Positions 16,790 to 25,758 of a stretch of DNA of 64,000 bases are shown piece after piece (position 1 is the first letter of the stretch; each line of letters starts with the position of its first letter). The notes beneath the pieces are model-generated. The model did no database searches and was not told the DNA's origin. It saw nothing but the letters and a program-made list of their open reading frames with translations. The position numbers and the translations under genes are program-made. This DNA is from Pinirhizobacter sp036499745 (GTDB lineage Bacteria > Pseudomonadota > Gammaproteobacteria > Xanthomonadales > Rhodanobacteraceae), in NCBI RefSeq assembly GCF_036499745.1, contig NZ_DASYDG010000030.1, positions 186,001-250,000 on the forward strand, written 5' to 3'.

Positions 16790-17416
16790 ATGACCGCCGA
16801 AGCACCCCTGCTGCACGCCCGCGCCCTCTGCTTCTCCCGCCAGGAAGAGCAGGTATTCGGCCCCCTGGATTTCGACGTGGCCGCCGGTGACATCGTGCTG
16901 GTGGAAGGCGACAACGGCAGTGGCAAGACCACCCTGATGCGCCTGCTCACCGGCATCCTGCACGTGGACGAAGGCACTCTGGAACTGGAAGGCAAGCCGT
17001 TGCGCAGCATCGACACTGCCGGCCGCGTCGTGTTCCTGGGCCACCAACTGGGCCTGAAGGCCGACCTTTCGCCACTGGAGAACCTGCGCGTGGCCGAGGG
17101 ACTGGCCGGGCGCCGCGACGGCATGGACGCCATGGCCGTGCTGCGGGAAGTTGGGCTGGCAGGCTACGAGGACGAACCGGTGCGCCGGCTTTCCGCCGGC
17201 CAGAAAAAACGTGCCGCCCTGGCGCGGCTGATGCTGGTCCCCGCCACCATCTGGCTGCTGGACGAGCCCTACGCCAACCTCGACCGCGACGGCATCGCCC
17301 TGGTCAACCGACTGGTCCAGGCACACGCGGCCCGTGGCGGTGCGGCGCTGGTATCCAGCCACGGCACGGTGACCTTCCTTGGCGGCGAACCGCGTGTCAT
17401 CCGGATGCACGCATGA
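16790..17416 (+). CDS. ccmA: Cytochrome c maturation ABC transporter ATP-binding protein
   Basis: ATPase of the CcmAB complex, which releases haem-loaded CcmE from CcmC. Walker A GDNGSGKTT is at residues 40-48, the signature LSAGQKKRAALARL is near 140, and Walker B is IWLLDEP. 208 residues. It is the first gene of a complete ccm operon and shares a 4-nt overlap with ccmB. Confidence 0.95.
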   Translation: MTAEAPLLHARALCFSRQEEQVFGPLDFDVAAGDIVLVEGDNGSGKTTLMRLLTGILHVDEGTLELEGKPLRSIDTAGRVVFLGHQLGLKADLSPLENLRVAEGLAGRRDGMDAMAVLREVGLAGYEDEPVRRLSAGQKKRAALARLMLVPATIWLLDEPYANLDRDGIALVNRLVQAHAARGGAALVSSHGTVTFLGGEPRVIRMHA

Positions 17417-18096
17417 CGGCCACCGCTGGCGCAGCATGCGCGGCCCTGCTGCGACGCGACCTGCTGCTGGCATGGCGCCGGCGCGGCGACATCGCCATGC
17501 CCGTGCTTTACGCGCTGATCGTGACCACGCTGTTTCCCTTTGCCCTGGGTCCGGAAGATGCGCTCCTTCAGCGCATCGCCGGCGGGGTGATCCTGGTGAC
17601 GGTATTGCTGGCCATGCTGCTGGCCCTGGATGCGATGTTCCGTGGCGACATCGAGGACGGTTCGCTCGAACAATTGTTGCTGGCACCGCAACCTCTGGCG
17701 CTGATGTTGGCAATAAGAATATTTGCCCACTGGATTACCACCGCCTTGCCGCTGATCATCATTTCCCCGTTGCTGGCGGGAATGCTGCACCTGCCCACGC
17801 CCGTGATCGGGGTACTGGTGGTGGCGCTGCTGCTGGCCACGCCGCTGCTTAGCCTGATCGGCGCCATCCTGGTGGCGCTAACGGCCGGGACGAGGCGCTC
17901 TGGTATGCTTCTGGCGCTAATGCTGCTGCCTCTGTGCGTTCCGGTGGTGATCTTCGCCGCCGGCGCGGTGGCTGCCGCACAGCAAGGGCTGCCGTGGGTT
18001 GCGCCCATCGCCTGGCTCGGCGCCGCCCTGGTGCTGGCCGTGGTGCTGGCCCCGCTGGCCTGCGCCGCCGCGCTGCGCATCGCGCTGGACGCCTGA
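17413..18096 (+). CDS. ccmB: Haem exporter protein CcmB
   Basis: Membrane subunit of the CcmAB transporter, 227 residues with six hydrophobic spans. The cytoplasmic loop FRGDIEDGSLEQLLLAPQPLALMLAIRIFAHW is characteristic of CcmB. The start overlaps ccmA (ATGA). Confidence 0.95.
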   Translation: MTATAGAACAALLRRDLLLAWRRRGDIAMPVLYALIVTTLFPFALGPEDALLQRIAGGVILVTVLLAMLLALDAMFRGDIEDGSLEQLLLAPQPLALMLAIRIFAHWITTALPLIIISPLLAGMLHLPTPVIGVLVVALLLATPLLSLIGAILVALTAGTRRSGMLLALMLLPLCVPVVIFAAGAVAAAQQGLPWVAPIAWLGAALVLAVVLAPLACAAALRIALDA

Positions 18097-18134
18097 CATG
18101 ACCCCACGGCGAATCCCCCGCCTGAACGAGATAC

Positions 18135-18890
18135 ATGGCTAACTGGATCCCCACCTGGCTGCACCGCCTCGGCTCGCCGCCCACGTTCTATCGCTTTGCC
18201 GGCGCCGTGCGCCCGTGGGCGCTCACCCTGGCGCTTATCACCGGGGCGATTGCCGCCTATGGCGGCCTGGTGCTGGCGCCGGCGGACTACCAGCAGGGCG
18301 ATGCCTACCGCATCATCTTCATCCACGTGCCCAGCGCCTGGATGAGCCTGTTCATTTATTTCGCCATGGGCGTTGCCGCGTTCATCGCCCTGGTGTGGCG
18401 GATCAAGCTGGCCGAGGTGGTGGCGATGGAATCAGCGCCGATCGGCGCCGCCTTCACCTTCATCACCCTCGTCACCGGTTCGCTGTGGGGCAAACCGATG
18501 TGGGGCACGTGGTGGACATGGGATGCCCGGCTTACCTCCGAACTGGTGCTGCTGTTCCTGTACCTGGGCGTGATCGGTCTTTTTCACTCGTTCGAGGATC
18601 GACGCCAGGGCGCGCGTGCGGCAGCCTTCCTGGCATTGATCGGCGTGGTGAACGTACCCATCGTGCATTTTTCCGTGAACTGGTGGAACACGCTGCATCA
18701 GGGTTCCACCGTGCGCCTGTTGGGCCCCTCGCATATCGATGCGCGCATGCTGTGGCCGCTGCTCACCATGATGCTGGCCACCAAGTGTTATTACGTGGCG
18801 AGCCTGTTCGGCCGCGTCCGGGCCGACCTGGTTGCCATGGAAAGCGGCAAGGACTGGGTCAAGGCACTGGCCGTGGAGGAAACGGCATGA
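18135..18890 (+). CDS. ccmC: Haem lyase/transfer protein CcmC
   Basis: Delivers haem to CcmE in the periplasm. It has six spans and the tryptophan-rich haem-handling motif WGKPMWGTWWTWDARLTSELVLLFLYLG near residues 120-145, with flanking histidines in IFIHVPSAWMS and HFSVNWWNTLHQG. 251 residues. It starts 38 nt after ccmB, the only real gap inside the ccm operon. Confidence 0.97.
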   Translation: MANWIPTWLHRLGSPPTFYRFAGAVRPWALTLALITGAIAAYGGLVLAPADYQQGDAYRIIFIHVPSAWMSLFIYFAMGVAAFIALVWRIKLAEVVAMESAPIGAAFTFITLVTGSLWGKPMWGTWWTWDARLTSELVLLFLYLGVIGLFHSFEDRRQGARAAAFLALIGVVNVPIVHFSVNWWNTLHQGSTVRLLGPSHIDARMLWPLLTMMLATKCYYVASLFGRVRADLVAMESGKDWVKALAVEETA

Positions 18891-19066
18891 ACCAGTTCCT
18901 TCAGATGGGTGGCTATGCCTTCTACGTCTGGACCAGCTACGCGGTGTTCGCCGTGGTGCTGTTGGCCGACTACTTCGCACCGGTATTCCGGCGTCGCCGC
19001 AACCTGCGCGATGTCCGCGCCCGCATGGCGCGCCAGGGCGCGCGCCGCCGGAATGAGAACGCATGA
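18887..19066 (+). CDS. ccmD: Haem exporter small protein CcmD
   Basis: 59-residue single-span protein (MNQFLQMGGYAFYVWTSYAV, then basic RRRRNLRDVRARMARQGARRR) that stabilises the CcmABC-CcmE complex. It overlaps ccmC and ccmE by 4 nt on each side. Its size and hydrophobic-then-basic layout are typical. Confidence 0.93.
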   Translation: MNQFLQMGGYAFYVWTSYAVFAVVLLADYFAPVFRRRRNLRDVRARMARQGARRRNENA

Positions 19067-19533
19067 ATCCTACCCGTAAGCGCCGCCTCACCGTTGTCCT
19101 GCTGGTGGTGGTCGCCGCCGTCGCCGCGGTGGGCCTGGCCGTGTTCGCCTTGCAGCAGAACATGAATTACCTCTTCACCCCCAGCCAGGTGCAGGGCGGC
19201 CAGGCCACCCAGTACAAGAGCTTCCGCTTAGGGGGAATGGTCAAGGCCGGCTCTGTTCAGCGCGCGAGCGATTCGTTGAAGGTGAGCTTCATCGTGGTCG
19301 ACGCGGACGGTGCCATGCCGGTGGAATACAACGGCATCCTTCCCGATCTTTTCCGCGACAACCAGTCGGTGATCGCCACCGGTTCCATGGATGGCGCGCG
19401 TTTCGTCGCCAGCGAAGTGCTGGCCAAGCACGATGAAACCTACATGCCCAAGGAATTGAAGGACGCCATGGCCAAGGCCCACAAGAACAAGGCCATCGTC
19501 GACGAGAAAGCCGAGACGGAGACGGGCAAGTGA
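19063..19533 (+). CDS. ccmE: Cytochrome c maturation haem chaperone CcmE
   Basis: Membrane-anchored periplasmic chaperone that binds haem covalently. The haem-binding histidine is H123 within VLAKHDETYMPKEL, matching the LAKHDExY motif. One N-terminal span, then an OB-fold (SFIVVDADGAMPVEYNGILPDLFRD). 156 residues. Overlaps ccmD and ccmF. Confidence 0.97.
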   Translation: MNPTRKRRLTVVLLVVVAAVAAVGLAVFALQQNMNYLFTPSQVQGGQATQYKSFRLGGMVKAGSVQRASDSLKVSFIVVDADGAMPVEYNGILPDLFRDNQSVIATGSMDGARFVASEVLAKHDETYMPKELKDAMAKAHKNKAIVDEKAETETGK

Positions 19534-21494
19534 TCCCCGAGCTTGGCCAACTGGCGCTGATCCTTGCCATGCTGCTGGCCCTGGTGCAGGGCGTGGTGCC
19601 GATAGTCGGCGCCTGGCGCGGCAACAACGCGATGATGTCGCTGGCGCGGCCGGTGGCCGCCGGGCAATTCGTCTTCGTGGCGCTGGCCATGGGCATCCTG
19701 ATCCACGCGTTCCTCACCTTCGATTTCTCGGTGGGCTACGTGGCCGCCAATTCGAACCTCGCCCTGCCCTGGTATTACCGCATCACCGCGGTCTGGGGTG
19801 CGCACGAGGGCTCGATGCTGTTGTGGGTGTTCATCCTCAACGTGTGGACCGTGGCGCTGGCGATGTTCAGCCGCCAGTTGCCCGAAGCCTTTGCCGCCCG
19901 CGTGCTTGGCGTGATGGGTTTCATCGCGCTGGGCTTCCTGGCCTTCATCGTATTCACCTCCAATCCTTTCCTGCGCGAATTGCCGATGCAGCCCGATGGC
20001 GCGGACCTGAACCCCGTGCTGCAGGATCCGGGCATGACCTTCCACCCACCCGTGCTGTACATGGGTTACGTGGGTTTCTCGGTGGCGTTCGCCTTCTCCA
20101 TCGCCGCCCTGCTTGGCGGTGAACTGGAACAGGCGTGGGTGCGCTGGGCTCGCCCATGGACCAACGTGGCGTGGGCATTCCTTTCCGGCGGGATCGTCGC
20201 CGGCAGCTGGTGGGCCTATGCGGAATTGGGCTGGGGCGGCTGGTGGTTCTGGGATCCGGTCGAGAATGCCTCCTTCATGCCGTGGCTGGTGGGCGCGGCG
20301 CTGGTGCACGCACAGGCGATCACCGAGAAACGCGGCTCGCTGCGTTCATGGACGATCCTGCTGTCGCTGTTCGCGTTTTCCCTATCGTTGCTTGGCACCT
20401 TCCTGGTGCGTTCGGGTGTGCTCACATCGGTGCATGCGTTTGCCTCCGATCCACGGCGCGGCCTGTACATCCTGGGTTTCCTGGTGGTGGTGATCGGCGG
20501 TTCGCTGCTGCTGTACGCCGTGCGTGCACCGAAGGTGGCGGGGGGGCGGGCGTTCGCCATCGTCTCGCGCGAAACCGCCATATTGATCGGCAACCTGCTG
20601 CTCACTACAGCTGCCGCGATGGTGTTGCTGGGCACACTGTTCCCCCTGCTGGGCGATGCGCTGAACCTGGGCAAGGTATCGGTGGGTCCGCCCTATTTCG
20701 GTTTCCTCTTCAACCTGCTGATGCTGCCGGTAGTGTTGCTGTTGCCGTTCGGGCCATATTTGCGCTGGGGCAAGGGCGACACCGGCGTACTCAAGCCGAT
20801 CGCGCTTCGTGCAGGCCTGGCCGCTATCGTCTGCGCCGTGGTCGCCGCCTTCTTCGTCGATAACAGGCTGAAGGCGATTGCCGGCGTCGCCGGCGCCGTG
20901 TGGGTGTGCGTGGGCACCCTGCTTTACGTGATCAAGCGCTGGCGCGAGATGCCGCGCGGCCGCCGGTTCCCCGCTGAGATGGCCGGGATGCTGCTGGCCC
21001 ACTTTGGTGTGGGCATTTTCGTCGCCGGCGTGATGCTTTCCGAATCGCTCAGCGTCGAGCGCGACGTGCGCATGGAACCGGGCAAGATCGTGCAACTGGG
21101 AAGTTACGACTTCCGCTTTGACGGCGTGCGCGAAACCAGCGGCCCGAACTGGCGCGGCGACGAAGGCGTGGTCACGATCATGCGCGATGGCGCCACGGTC
21201 GCCACCATGCACCCGCAGAAGCGCACCTATACGCGCGGCCAGGTGCAGACCGAGTCCGCCATCGACGCAGGCATCTTCCGCGATATCTATGTCGCGCTGG
21301 GCGAGCCGATGGAAGCTGGCAACCACGAGGGTGCGTGGGCCCTGCGCCTGTACCAGAAGCCGTTCATCCGCTGGATCTGGCTGGGTGGCCTGTTCATGAT
21401 GCTTGGCGGTTTCGTCGCTGCCGGTGAGCGTCGCTTCCGCGTTCAAAAGGCGCGAAGTGAAGCCGGCACTACGATTGCGGAGCCCGCTGCATGA
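19530..21494 (+). CDS. ccmF: Haem lyase CcmF
   Basis: Large integral-membrane protein (654 residues) that attaches haem from CcmE to apocytochrome c with CcmH/CcmI. The WWD domain WAYAELGWGGWWFWDPVENASFMPWL is near residues 230-255. Other conserved pieces are RITAVWGAHEGSMLLWVF and FMLGGFVAAGERRFR at the C terminus. Normal length, no disruption. Confidence 0.97.
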   Translation: MIPELGQLALILAMLLALVQGVVPIVGAWRGNNAMMSLARPVAAGQFVFVALAMGILIHAFLTFDFSVGYVAANSNLALPWYYRITAVWGAHEGSMLLWVFILNVWTVALAMFSRQLPEAFAARVLGVMGFIALGFLAFIVFTSNPFLRELPMQPDGADLNPVLQDPGMTFHPPVLYMGYVGFSVAFAFSIAALLGGELEQAWVRWARPWTNVAWAFLSGGIVAGSWWAYAELGWGGWWFWDPVENASFMPWLVGAALVHAQAITEKRGSLRSWTILLSLFAFSLSLLGTFLVRSGVLTSVHAFASDPRRGLYILGFLVVVIGGSLLLYAVRAPKVAGGRAFAIVSRETAILIGNLLLTTAAAMVLLGTLFPLLGDALNLGKVSVGPPYFGFLFNLLMLPVVLLLPFGPYLRWGKGDTGVLKPIALRAGLAAIVCAVVAAFFVDNRLKAIAGVAGAVWVCVGTLLYVIKRWREMPRGRRFPAEMAGMLLAHFGVGIFVAGVMLSESLSVERDVRMEPGKIVQLGSYDFRFDGVRETSGPNWRGDEGVVTIMRDGATVATMHPQKRTYTRGQVQTESAIDAGIFRDIYVALGEPMEAGNHEGAWALRLYQKPFIRWIWLGGLFMMLGGFVAAGERRFRVQKARSEAGTTIAEPAA

Positions 21495-22033
21495 GCCGTC
21501 TGCTGCCCTTCTTCGCCTTCGTTGGCCTGGTGGCGCTGTTCGGATTCGGCATCTGGTGGAACACCAAACATGACCTGCGCGAGGTGCCATCGCCGCTGAT
21601 CGGCCGAGCCGCGCCGGAATTCCGTCTGCCGGTGCTTGGCGATCCTGGCCGCACGGTGTCCAAGGCAGATCTTCTGGGCAAGCCTTATCTGTTGAACGTG
21701 TTCGGCAGCTGGTGCTTCGCCTGCGGCGAGGAACATCCTGTGCTGATGGCCGAAGGCAAGGCGCTGGGCGTGATGCTGGTCGGTTACAACTACAAGGACG
21801 AACCCGCCGCCGCGAAGGGTTGGCTCGCCGAGCACGGCAATCCATACGACCTGGTGATCGCCGATGTGGAAGGCCGCACGGCGATCGATTTCGGCGTCTA
21901 CGGTGCACCGGAAACATTCCTGGTCGATGGCAAGGGCGTGATTCGTTACAAGCGGATCGGGCCGCTCACGCCAGACGTGATCGAACATGAGCTCAAGCCG
22001 GCGCTGGCCAAGATCGCCAGGGAAGCACCATGA
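21491..22033 (+). CDS. ccmG: Thiol:disulfide interchange protein CcmG/DsbE
   Basis: Membrane-tethered periplasmic thioredoxin (180 residues) that keeps apocytochrome cysteines reduced. The active site is GSWCFACGEEHP (C75, C78); the WCFAC form differs from the commoner WCxPC. The rest matches (YGAPETFLVDGKGVIRYKRIGPL, with the cis-proline). One N-terminal span. Confidence 0.95.
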   Translation: MSRLLPFFAFVGLVALFGFGIWWNTKHDLREVPSPLIGRAAPEFRLPVLGDPGRTVSKADLLGKPYLLNVFGSWCFACGEEHPVLMAEGKALGVMLVGYNYKDEPAAAKGWLAEHGNPYDLVIADVEGRTAIDFGVYGAPETFLVDGKGVIRYKRIGPLTPDVIEHELKPALAKIAREAP

Positions 22034-22482
22034 TGCGCCGCGTGGTGCTGCTGCTGGTCCTGCTGGTGGCCACGACCGTTGCCGCCCAGGCCATCGACCC
22101 GCTGCCGTTCAAGGATCACGCCCAGGAGGTGCGTTTCCAGCATCTCACCGCGCAACTGCGTTGCCTGGTGTGCCAGAACGAGAGCCTCAACGACTCCAAC
22201 GCGGATCTGGCGCGGGACCTTCGCCACGAAGTGTTCGACCTGATGCAGCAGGGCAAGAGCGACCAGCAAATCAAGGACTGGATGGTGGCGCGCTATTCGA
22301 AGTTCGTGCTCTACGACCCGCCACTTGACGCGGGTACTGCCCTGTTGTGGTTCGGCCCGCTGCTGGTACTCGTGCTTGGCGGCGTGGCCCTGGTGGTGCA
22401 GGTGCGGCGACGCGCGCGTGCCGCGGCCACGGAGCCTGCAAGTGCGGTGACCGAATCCAACGACAGTGGGGAAAACTGGTGA
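22030..22482 (+). CDS. ccmH: Cytochrome c maturation protein CcmH
   Basis: Membrane-bound thioredox partner of apocytochrome c. The motif LRCLVCQNESLNDSNADLARDLR carries C45 and C48. A signal sequence covers residues 1-20 and a C-terminal span ALLWFGPLLVLVLGGVALVV anchors it. 150 residues, so this is the short form without the TPR domain, which is supplied separately by CcmI. Confidence 0.95.
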   Translation: MMRRVVLLLVLLVATTVAAQAIDPLPFKDHAQEVRFQHLTAQLRCLVCQNESLNDSNADLARDLRHEVFDLMQQGKSDQQIKDWMVARYSKFVLYDPPLDAGTALLWFGPLLVLVLGGVALVVQVRRRARAAATEPASAVTESNDSGENW

Positions 22483-23513
22483 AGCCTGCGTTTTATCTGT
22501 GCGCCGCGATCATGCTCGCGGTGGCGCTGGCCCTCGTGCTTGTCCCACTGATCCGCCGTGGTCGCCGCGATGGGCGCCCGGTGGGCGTGTTCGCCCTGGC
22601 CCTTGGCCTGGCATTTGTCATTCCCGTCGCCACGGTAGGCATTTATATGCTCGTGGGCACGCCGCAAACACTCGATGGCGTGGCCAAGGCTGAACCCCCG
22701 CCCAGCATCGACGAAGCGATGGCAAGCCTTACCGCGCGGTTGGCGCAGCATCCGGACGATCTCCAGGGCTGGCTGCTGATGGGCCAGGCCCGCACCATGC
22801 TGCGCCAGTTTGAACAGGCACGCGATGCCTACGGGCACGCGCTGAAGATCGACGCCGGCAACGGCGTGGCGATGGTGGGCTGGGCGGAAACCGATTCGCA
22901 GTCGCGGCCCGACCACCTGATCGACGGCCGCGCACGCGAGCTTCTGGACAAGGCCGTGCAGGTTGACGCCACCAACCAGCGCGCGCTGTGGTTGCTCGGC
23001 ATCAGCGACTTCCAGCAAGGCCGCTACAAGGAAGCCTCGGCCACCTGGCGCAAGCTCCAGCCCTTGCTCGATCCCAGTTCCAACGTGGCCGCGGCCGTGG
23101 AGCAACAGATTGCCGCCGCCGATGCCAAGGCGAGTGGCAAGCCCGACGGACCCGCAGCCAATGCCACCCCGCCTGCGCTGGACGTACAGGTTGCGGTGGC
23201 TCCCGCCCTGAAAAGCAAGCTGGCCGCCGGCGACACGCTATACGTCTATGCCCGTGCCGAAAACGGCCCGCCGATGCCGCTGGCGGTGGCGAAGCTCGAC
23301 GCCAGCAAACTGCCCGCATCGGTGATACTGACCGACGGCATGGGCATGACGCCGCAGTTCAAACTTTCATCGGCCGAACGGGTGTTCGTTGGCGCCCGGA
23401 TCAGCAAAGGCGGCCAGGCCATCGCCCAGCCAGGTGATCTGGAAGGCGACGCAGGCGTGGTGGCCACCTCTACCCGTGATCCCATCCGCATCAGCATCGA
23501 CAGGGTCCACTGA
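22479..23513 (+). CDS. ccmI: Cytochrome c maturation protein CcmI (TPR)
   Basis: Apocytochrome chaperone of 344 residues. Two N-terminal spans (about 5-25 and 38-58) are followed by TPR repeats (LQGWLLMGQARTMLRQFEQARDAYGHAL; QRALWLLGISDFQQGRYKEASATW) and a C-terminal beta domain (LYVYARAENGPPMPLAVAKL). The start is the GTG at 22479, overlapping the ccmH stop (GTGA); TGA and ATG of the next gene share a base. Confidence 0.92.
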   Translation: MKPAFYLCAAIMLAVALALVLVPLIRRGRRDGRPVGVFALALGLAFVIPVATVGIYMLVGTPQTLDGVAKAEPPPSIDEAMASLTARLAQHPDDLQGWLLMGQARTMLRQFEQARDAYGHALKIDAGNGVAMVGWAETDSQSRPDHLIDGRARELLDKAVQVDATNQRALWLLGISDFQQGRYKEASATWRKLQPLLDPSSNVAAAVEQQIAAADAKASGKPDGPAANATPPALDVQVAVAPALKSKLAAGDTLYVYARAENGPPMPLAVAKLDASKLPASVILTDGMGMTPQFKLSSAERVFVGARISKGGQAIAQPGDLEGDAGVVATSTRDPIRISIDRVH

Positions 23514-24610
23514 TGGGCGACGCCCGCCGCTACCACGAGCTTCCCTCTCCTTTCCCGATGAAGCGTGGCGGTGAGTTGCACGGCGCGCATGTGGCCTTCG
23601 AGACCTGGGGCCAGTTGGACGAGGAAAAATCCAATGCGCTGTTGATCCTGACGGGCCTGTCGCCAAGCGCCCACGCCGCGTCGAACGATGAAGACCCGTC
23701 TGACGGCTGGTGGGAAGCGATGATCGGCCCCGGCCGGGCCATCGACACGTCGAAGTACTACGTTATCTGCGTTAATTCGCTAGGTAGCGACAAGGGCTCC
23801 ACCTGCCCGGCCTCGATCGATCCCATCACCGGCAAAGCGTACCGGCTCAACTTTCCCGAGCTGTCCCTCGAGGACGTGGCCCACGCCGCGCATTCGGCGG
23901 TAAGCGCGCTGGGCATCAGTCAGCTCGATTGCCTGATCGGCTGTTCGATGGGTGGCATGAGCGCCCTGGCGTACATGGCGCTGCATCCAGATAGTGCACG
24001 GCGGCATGTGAGTGTAAGTACTGCGCCGCAAGCCCAGCCCTTCGCCATTGCCATCCGATCGCTACAGCGTGAGGCGATCCGCCTGGACCCAAACTGGAAC
24101 AACGGCCAGTACGACGGCGATCACTACCCCGAACATGGCATGAGTATCGCGCGCAAGCTCGGCGTGATCACCTACCGCTCGGCGATGGAATGGAACGGCC
24201 GCTTCGCGCGCATCCGCCTTGAGCCGGAAGACCGAGAAGGCGAGCCTTTTGGCTTCGAATTCCAGGTGGAGTCGTACCTGGAAGGCCATGCACGCCGTTT
24301 CACCCGCACCTTCGATCCCAACAGCTACCTGTATCTATCCCGCGCCAGCGACTGGTTCGACATCGCCGAGCATGGTCAGGGCAGCGTCGAGAAGGGTCTT
24401 GCCCGGATCAAGCTGGAAGAAGCCCTGGTGATCGGCGTCAGCACCGACATCCTGTTCCCGCTGGAACAGCAGGAGCAGATCGCCACGGGCCTGCGCGCCG
24501 CCGGCGCCCGGGTTGAGTTCGTGGCGCTGGACTCCCCCCAGGGCCACGACGCCTTCCTGGTGGATATCGAGAACTACAGCCTGGCCATTGGCGGCTTTCT
24601 GGCCCGGTGA
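23513..24610 (+). CDS. MetX-family O-acyltransferase (homoserine O-acetyl- or serine O-succinyltransferase)
   Basis: Alpha/beta hydrolase of the MetX family, 365 residues. The catalytic serine is S145 in GCSMGGMSAL; the triad is completed by the aspartate in VSTDILFP and the histidine in GHDAFL. The oxyanion/substrate region reads TGLSPSAHAASN and GSTCPASIDP, unlike TGDSH and GSTGPSS of classical homoserine acetyltransferases. In Xanthomonadales, MetX-like proteins of this type have been shown to be L-serine O-succinyltransferases serving cysteine synthesis, so that function is as likely. The start ATG shares its A with the ccmI TGA. Confidence 0.88.
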   Translation: MGDARRYHELPSPFPMKRGGELHGAHVAFETWGQLDEEKSNALLILTGLSPSAHAASNDEDPSDGWWEAMIGPGRAIDTSKYYVICVNSLGSDKGSTCPASIDPITGKAYRLNFPELSLEDVAHAAHSAVSALGISQLDCLIGCSMGGMSALAYMALHPDSARRHVSVSTAPQAQPFAIAIRSLQREAIRLDPNWNNGQYDGDHYPEHGMSIARKLGVITYRSAMEWNGRFARIRLEPEDREGEPFGFEFQVESYLEGHARRFTRTFDPNSYLYLSRASDWFDIAEHGQGSVEKGLARIKLEEALVIGVSTDILFPLEQQEQIATGLRAAGARVEFVALDSPQGHDAFLVDIENYSLAIGGFLAR

Positions 24611-24663
24611 ATTGCCGCTGATGGTATCATCGGCAACAGGTTCCACTCGCGCACGGTATCGCC

Positions 24664-25242
24664 ATGATTGCCCTAGAATTTCCCGGTGCCCACAAGCTGA
24701 TCGACGCCGTCGATGCGGCGGTCGCCAAGGGTGAAACCCCGGCCATCACCGATGCGCTTCGCAAAACGCTCTGCCAGCTGATCCGCAGCCAGGAAGTGAA
24801 GCTTCCCGCCTGCGTGTTCGAGGCCGCCGGCGACCACTACGCCCGCCGCGAGCTCTACCAAAGCGAGGAATTCGGCTACAGCGTGGTCGCCATGACCTGG
24901 GGCCCCGGCCAGGGCACCGCCATCCACGACCACGACGGCATGTGGTGCGTCGAGGGCGTATGGAACGGCGCGCTTGAAATCACCCAGTACGAGCTCCTGG
25001 AAAAGCAGGATACCCGCTTCCACTTCCGCCCCGTCGGCACCATGGAAGCCGGCCCCGGCTCCGCCGGCAGCCTGATCCCGCCGCACGAATACCACACCAT
25101 CCGCAACATCAGCACGGATGACATCGCGGTGAGCCTGCATATCTATTCAGGCCGCATGACGCACTGCGCAGTGTTCAGCCCGCTGGCGGATAGCTGGTAT
25201 GAGCGTGGGGAAAGGCAGTTGGGGCTGGATCGGGTGCATTGA
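24664..25242 (+). CDS. Cysteine dioxygenase-type (cupin) thiol dioxygenase
   Basis: Mononuclear iron cupin of 192 residues. The metal histidines are in AIHDHDGMWCVEGVW (H88, H90) and PPHEYHTIRN (H141 or H144), the pattern of type I cysteine dioxygenases; C95 falls where the cross-link cysteine of the mammalian enzyme lies. It would oxidise cysteine, or a related thiol such as 3-mercaptopropionate, to the sulfinate. It follows the MetX-family gene by 53 nt, giving a sulfur amino-acid pair. Confidence 0.82.
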   Translation: MIALEFPGAHKLIDAVDAAVAKGETPAITDALRKTLCQLIRSQEVKLPACVFEAAGDHYARRELYQSEEFGYSVVAMTWGPGQGTAIHDHDGMWCVEGVWNGALEITQYELLEKQDTRFHFRPVGTMEAGPGSAGSLIPPHEYHTIRNISTDDIAVSLHIYSGRMTHCAVFSPLADSWYERGERQLGLDRVH

Positions 25243-25269
25243 TCCGGCGGAGCATTCGCTTCGCTTGAT

Positions 25270-25758
25270 TCACCCCAGACCAAGCGCCGCTTTCAGTAGC
25301 GGCGGTATCAATGGCGCCAGGATCGACGCCAGGCCAACGACCACCGCGGCTGTGACGTAGATCCTCGTCACGGAAACCTGCGTCACGGACAAACGCTCAT
25401 CGAGCTTTTGGAAGCGGTTGTCGATGTTTTGGAAACGCTCATCGAGCTTTTGAAAGCGATCATCGATGTTTTGGAAACGTTCATCGAGTTTTTGAAATCG
25501 GTCATCGATGCGATCCAGCCGTCTTTCCACGCGATCAAGGCGCTCGTCATTGCGGTCGAATCGTTCGTGGATCGCCGCGAACTGCGCACCGAGTCCCGTC
25601 ATGCGGCCATTAATGTGCGCCACCTCCACCCGTACCGCACCTACGGCACGCATGATCTCGATGTCGATAGGCACGGCGTTGCCGCCGCTATCGCGCAATG
25701 CATGGTCCCTAGCGGGCACGTGCACCCCCGGAATCAAGGTGTCGTGGTCGATGTCCAT
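25270..25758 (-). CDS. Coiled-coil protein with 14-residue repeats and a C-terminal membrane segment
   Basis: 162-residue protein from the ATG at 25758, chosen because GGAGG stands six bases upstream (an in-frame start at 25788 lacks one). The centre (about 60-115) is a coiled coil of near-identical units of the form DERFQNIDDRFQKL. The last 30 residues contain a membrane-spanning stretch (VTAAVVVGLASILAPLIPPLLKAAL). Such architecture is seen in DUF1640-like and phage-associated coiled-coil proteins, but I do not recognise the family. Its function is unknown. Confidence 0.7.
   Translation of the reverse strand: MDIDHDTLIPGVHVPARDHALRDSGGNAVPIDIEIMRAVGAVRVEVAHINGRMTGLGAQFAAIHERFDRNDERLDRVERRLDRIDDRFQKLDERFQNIDDRFQKLDERFQNIDNRFQKLDERLSVTQVSVTRIYVTAAVVVGLASILAPLIPPLLKAALGLG
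25392..25517 (-). repeat. Three tandem 42-bp repeats inside the coiled-coil gene
   Basis: Units start at 25392, 25434 and 25476, exactly 42 bp apart, each encoding 14 residues (two heptads). The first two are nearly identical at DNA level and the third is diverged, indicating recent in-frame expansion. Confidence 0.85.
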
